A stretch of DNA of 64,000 nt from positions 115,809 through 179,808 of the forward strand of contig CAZGWH010000001.1 of NCBI GenBank assembly GCA_964529325.1, in the 5' to 3' direction. The stretch is from GCA-2689995 sp964529325. Its GTDB lineage: Bacteria; Fidelibacterota; Marinisomatia; SCGC-AAA003-L08; GCA-2689995. Below, piece by piece: positions 63,560 to 64,000 of this stretch (position 1 is the first letter of the stretch; every line of letters starts with the position of its first letter). A program made the position numbers and the translations under genes. The notes under the pieces are model-generated. The model made no database searches. It was not told where the DNA came from and worked only from the letters and a program-made list of their open reading frames with translations.

Positions 63560-64000
63560 ATTAAATTCTACCTAAAAAATAAATGAAAAATGAGAAATTT
63601 CTGCACAACAGTTTGTGTACAGAATAAAAAAAAGAGTATTGAATTTGGTTTCTAAGGTGCAAAGCTTAGAGGAAAATTTGCCCCTAATATATTAATCAGA
63701 ACAAGAAAAATAAACCTAATTTTAACATTTAGTTTACTGAACATTACTCATAATAAATTTAACGATGGAAATTAAAAAATAGTCTTTTCATCATAAATTA
63801 TGTAAAAACTTCCAACAACAAAGTGAACACCTAAATAAGTCATACAACCCATTTGAAATTTATTTCTTCATGATAAAATATTTTCTATTCCAATTATAGA
63901 TCACTCGGTTAGAATAGAATAATAAATTAACTTGAGTCTATTATTCTAATTATTTTCAGATTCGTAAATAAACTAGATTTTATAGTCTTAATGATATAAA
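63560..64000. other. Gene-free region, leader and promoter of the pyr operon
   Basis: No coding frame supported on either strand. Structures on the minus strand: an imperfect hairpin CTG-TA-CACAA / TTGTG-CAG at 63601-63622 about 40 bases before pyrC, a TCTAAG/CTTAGA hairpin at 63651-63670 and a run of eight T after it (63627-63634), and near 63915-63953 a TAGAATAATA/TATTATTCTA hairpin that may be a terminator for a neighbouring gene off the right edge. No PyrR, T-box or riboswitch consensus was recognised. Confidence 0.5.

Overview
The window is AT-rich (roughly two thirds A+T) bacterial chromosome, densely packed, with mostly minus-strand genes. Secreted giant proteins end in a type IX secretion (T9SS) C-terminal sorting domain with the 'YPNPFNPET' motif. 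TonB receptors of the carboxypeptidase-regulatory-domain type, a TPR/LuxR regulator and a PheS with a four-cysteine cluster also point to the FCB superphylum. Marine habitat and a Candidatus Marinimicrobia (SAR406)-like or related FCB lineage are my inference; nothing in the window proves the taxon. TTG and GTG starts are common, and several genes are coupled by ATGA or TTGA overlaps.

Layout. 1-2818 (+): the end of rimO, methylmalonyl-CoA epimerase, uvrC. 2829-22434 (-): about 20 kb of cell-surface genes. Three paralogous fibre-like proteins (832, 683 and 691 aa) each end in an S74-type intramolecular chaperone domain that keeps a Ser-Lys autocleavage dyad; one carries a C-type lectin domain. 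They run in a tight operon into a 2527-aa LamG/dockerin/T9SS protein, followed after terminators by a 1740-aa T9SS protein. The two giants share six copies of a ~110-residue module I cannot name. 22435-24987: sparse DNA around a TPR-LuxR regulator. 24988-27072: a PstS-like lipoprotein, folD, zapA. 27085-33601 (-): tRNA-Val, then the classic thrS-infC-rpmI-rplT-pheS-pheT translation operon.

33759-40846 (-): a TPR protein, a ketol-acid reductoisomerase homologue that lacks two active-site residues, an RND/MMPL exporter, an EamA permease, a GyrI-like lipoprotein and a PLP trans-sulfuration enzyme. 40974-47908 (-): htpG, a UMF1-type MFS permease, a NamZ-type exo-muramidase coupled to a sodium:solute symporter that seems to start at ATT, a cyclic-nucleotide-binding protein and a VOC protein. 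47929-57504: two secreted beta-propeller proteins ending in dockerin repeats flank a plus-strand TPP riboswitch, TonB receptor and sodium symporter operon, predicted to import thiamin or a precursor.

58286-63559 (-): a pyrimidine operon, pyrC, then a PyrE-PyrF fusion in the animal/fungal order and with eukaryote-like sequence, pyrB, pyrI, then purD. The last 440 bases hold no gene, only a structured leader upstream of pyrC.

The most notable points are the S74 fibre/giant adhesin operon, the unnamed module nested inside Ig-like domains, the eukaryote-type UMP synthase, the catalytically altered KARI paralogue, and the TPP riboswitch that overlaps the ribosome binding site of a TonB receptor.
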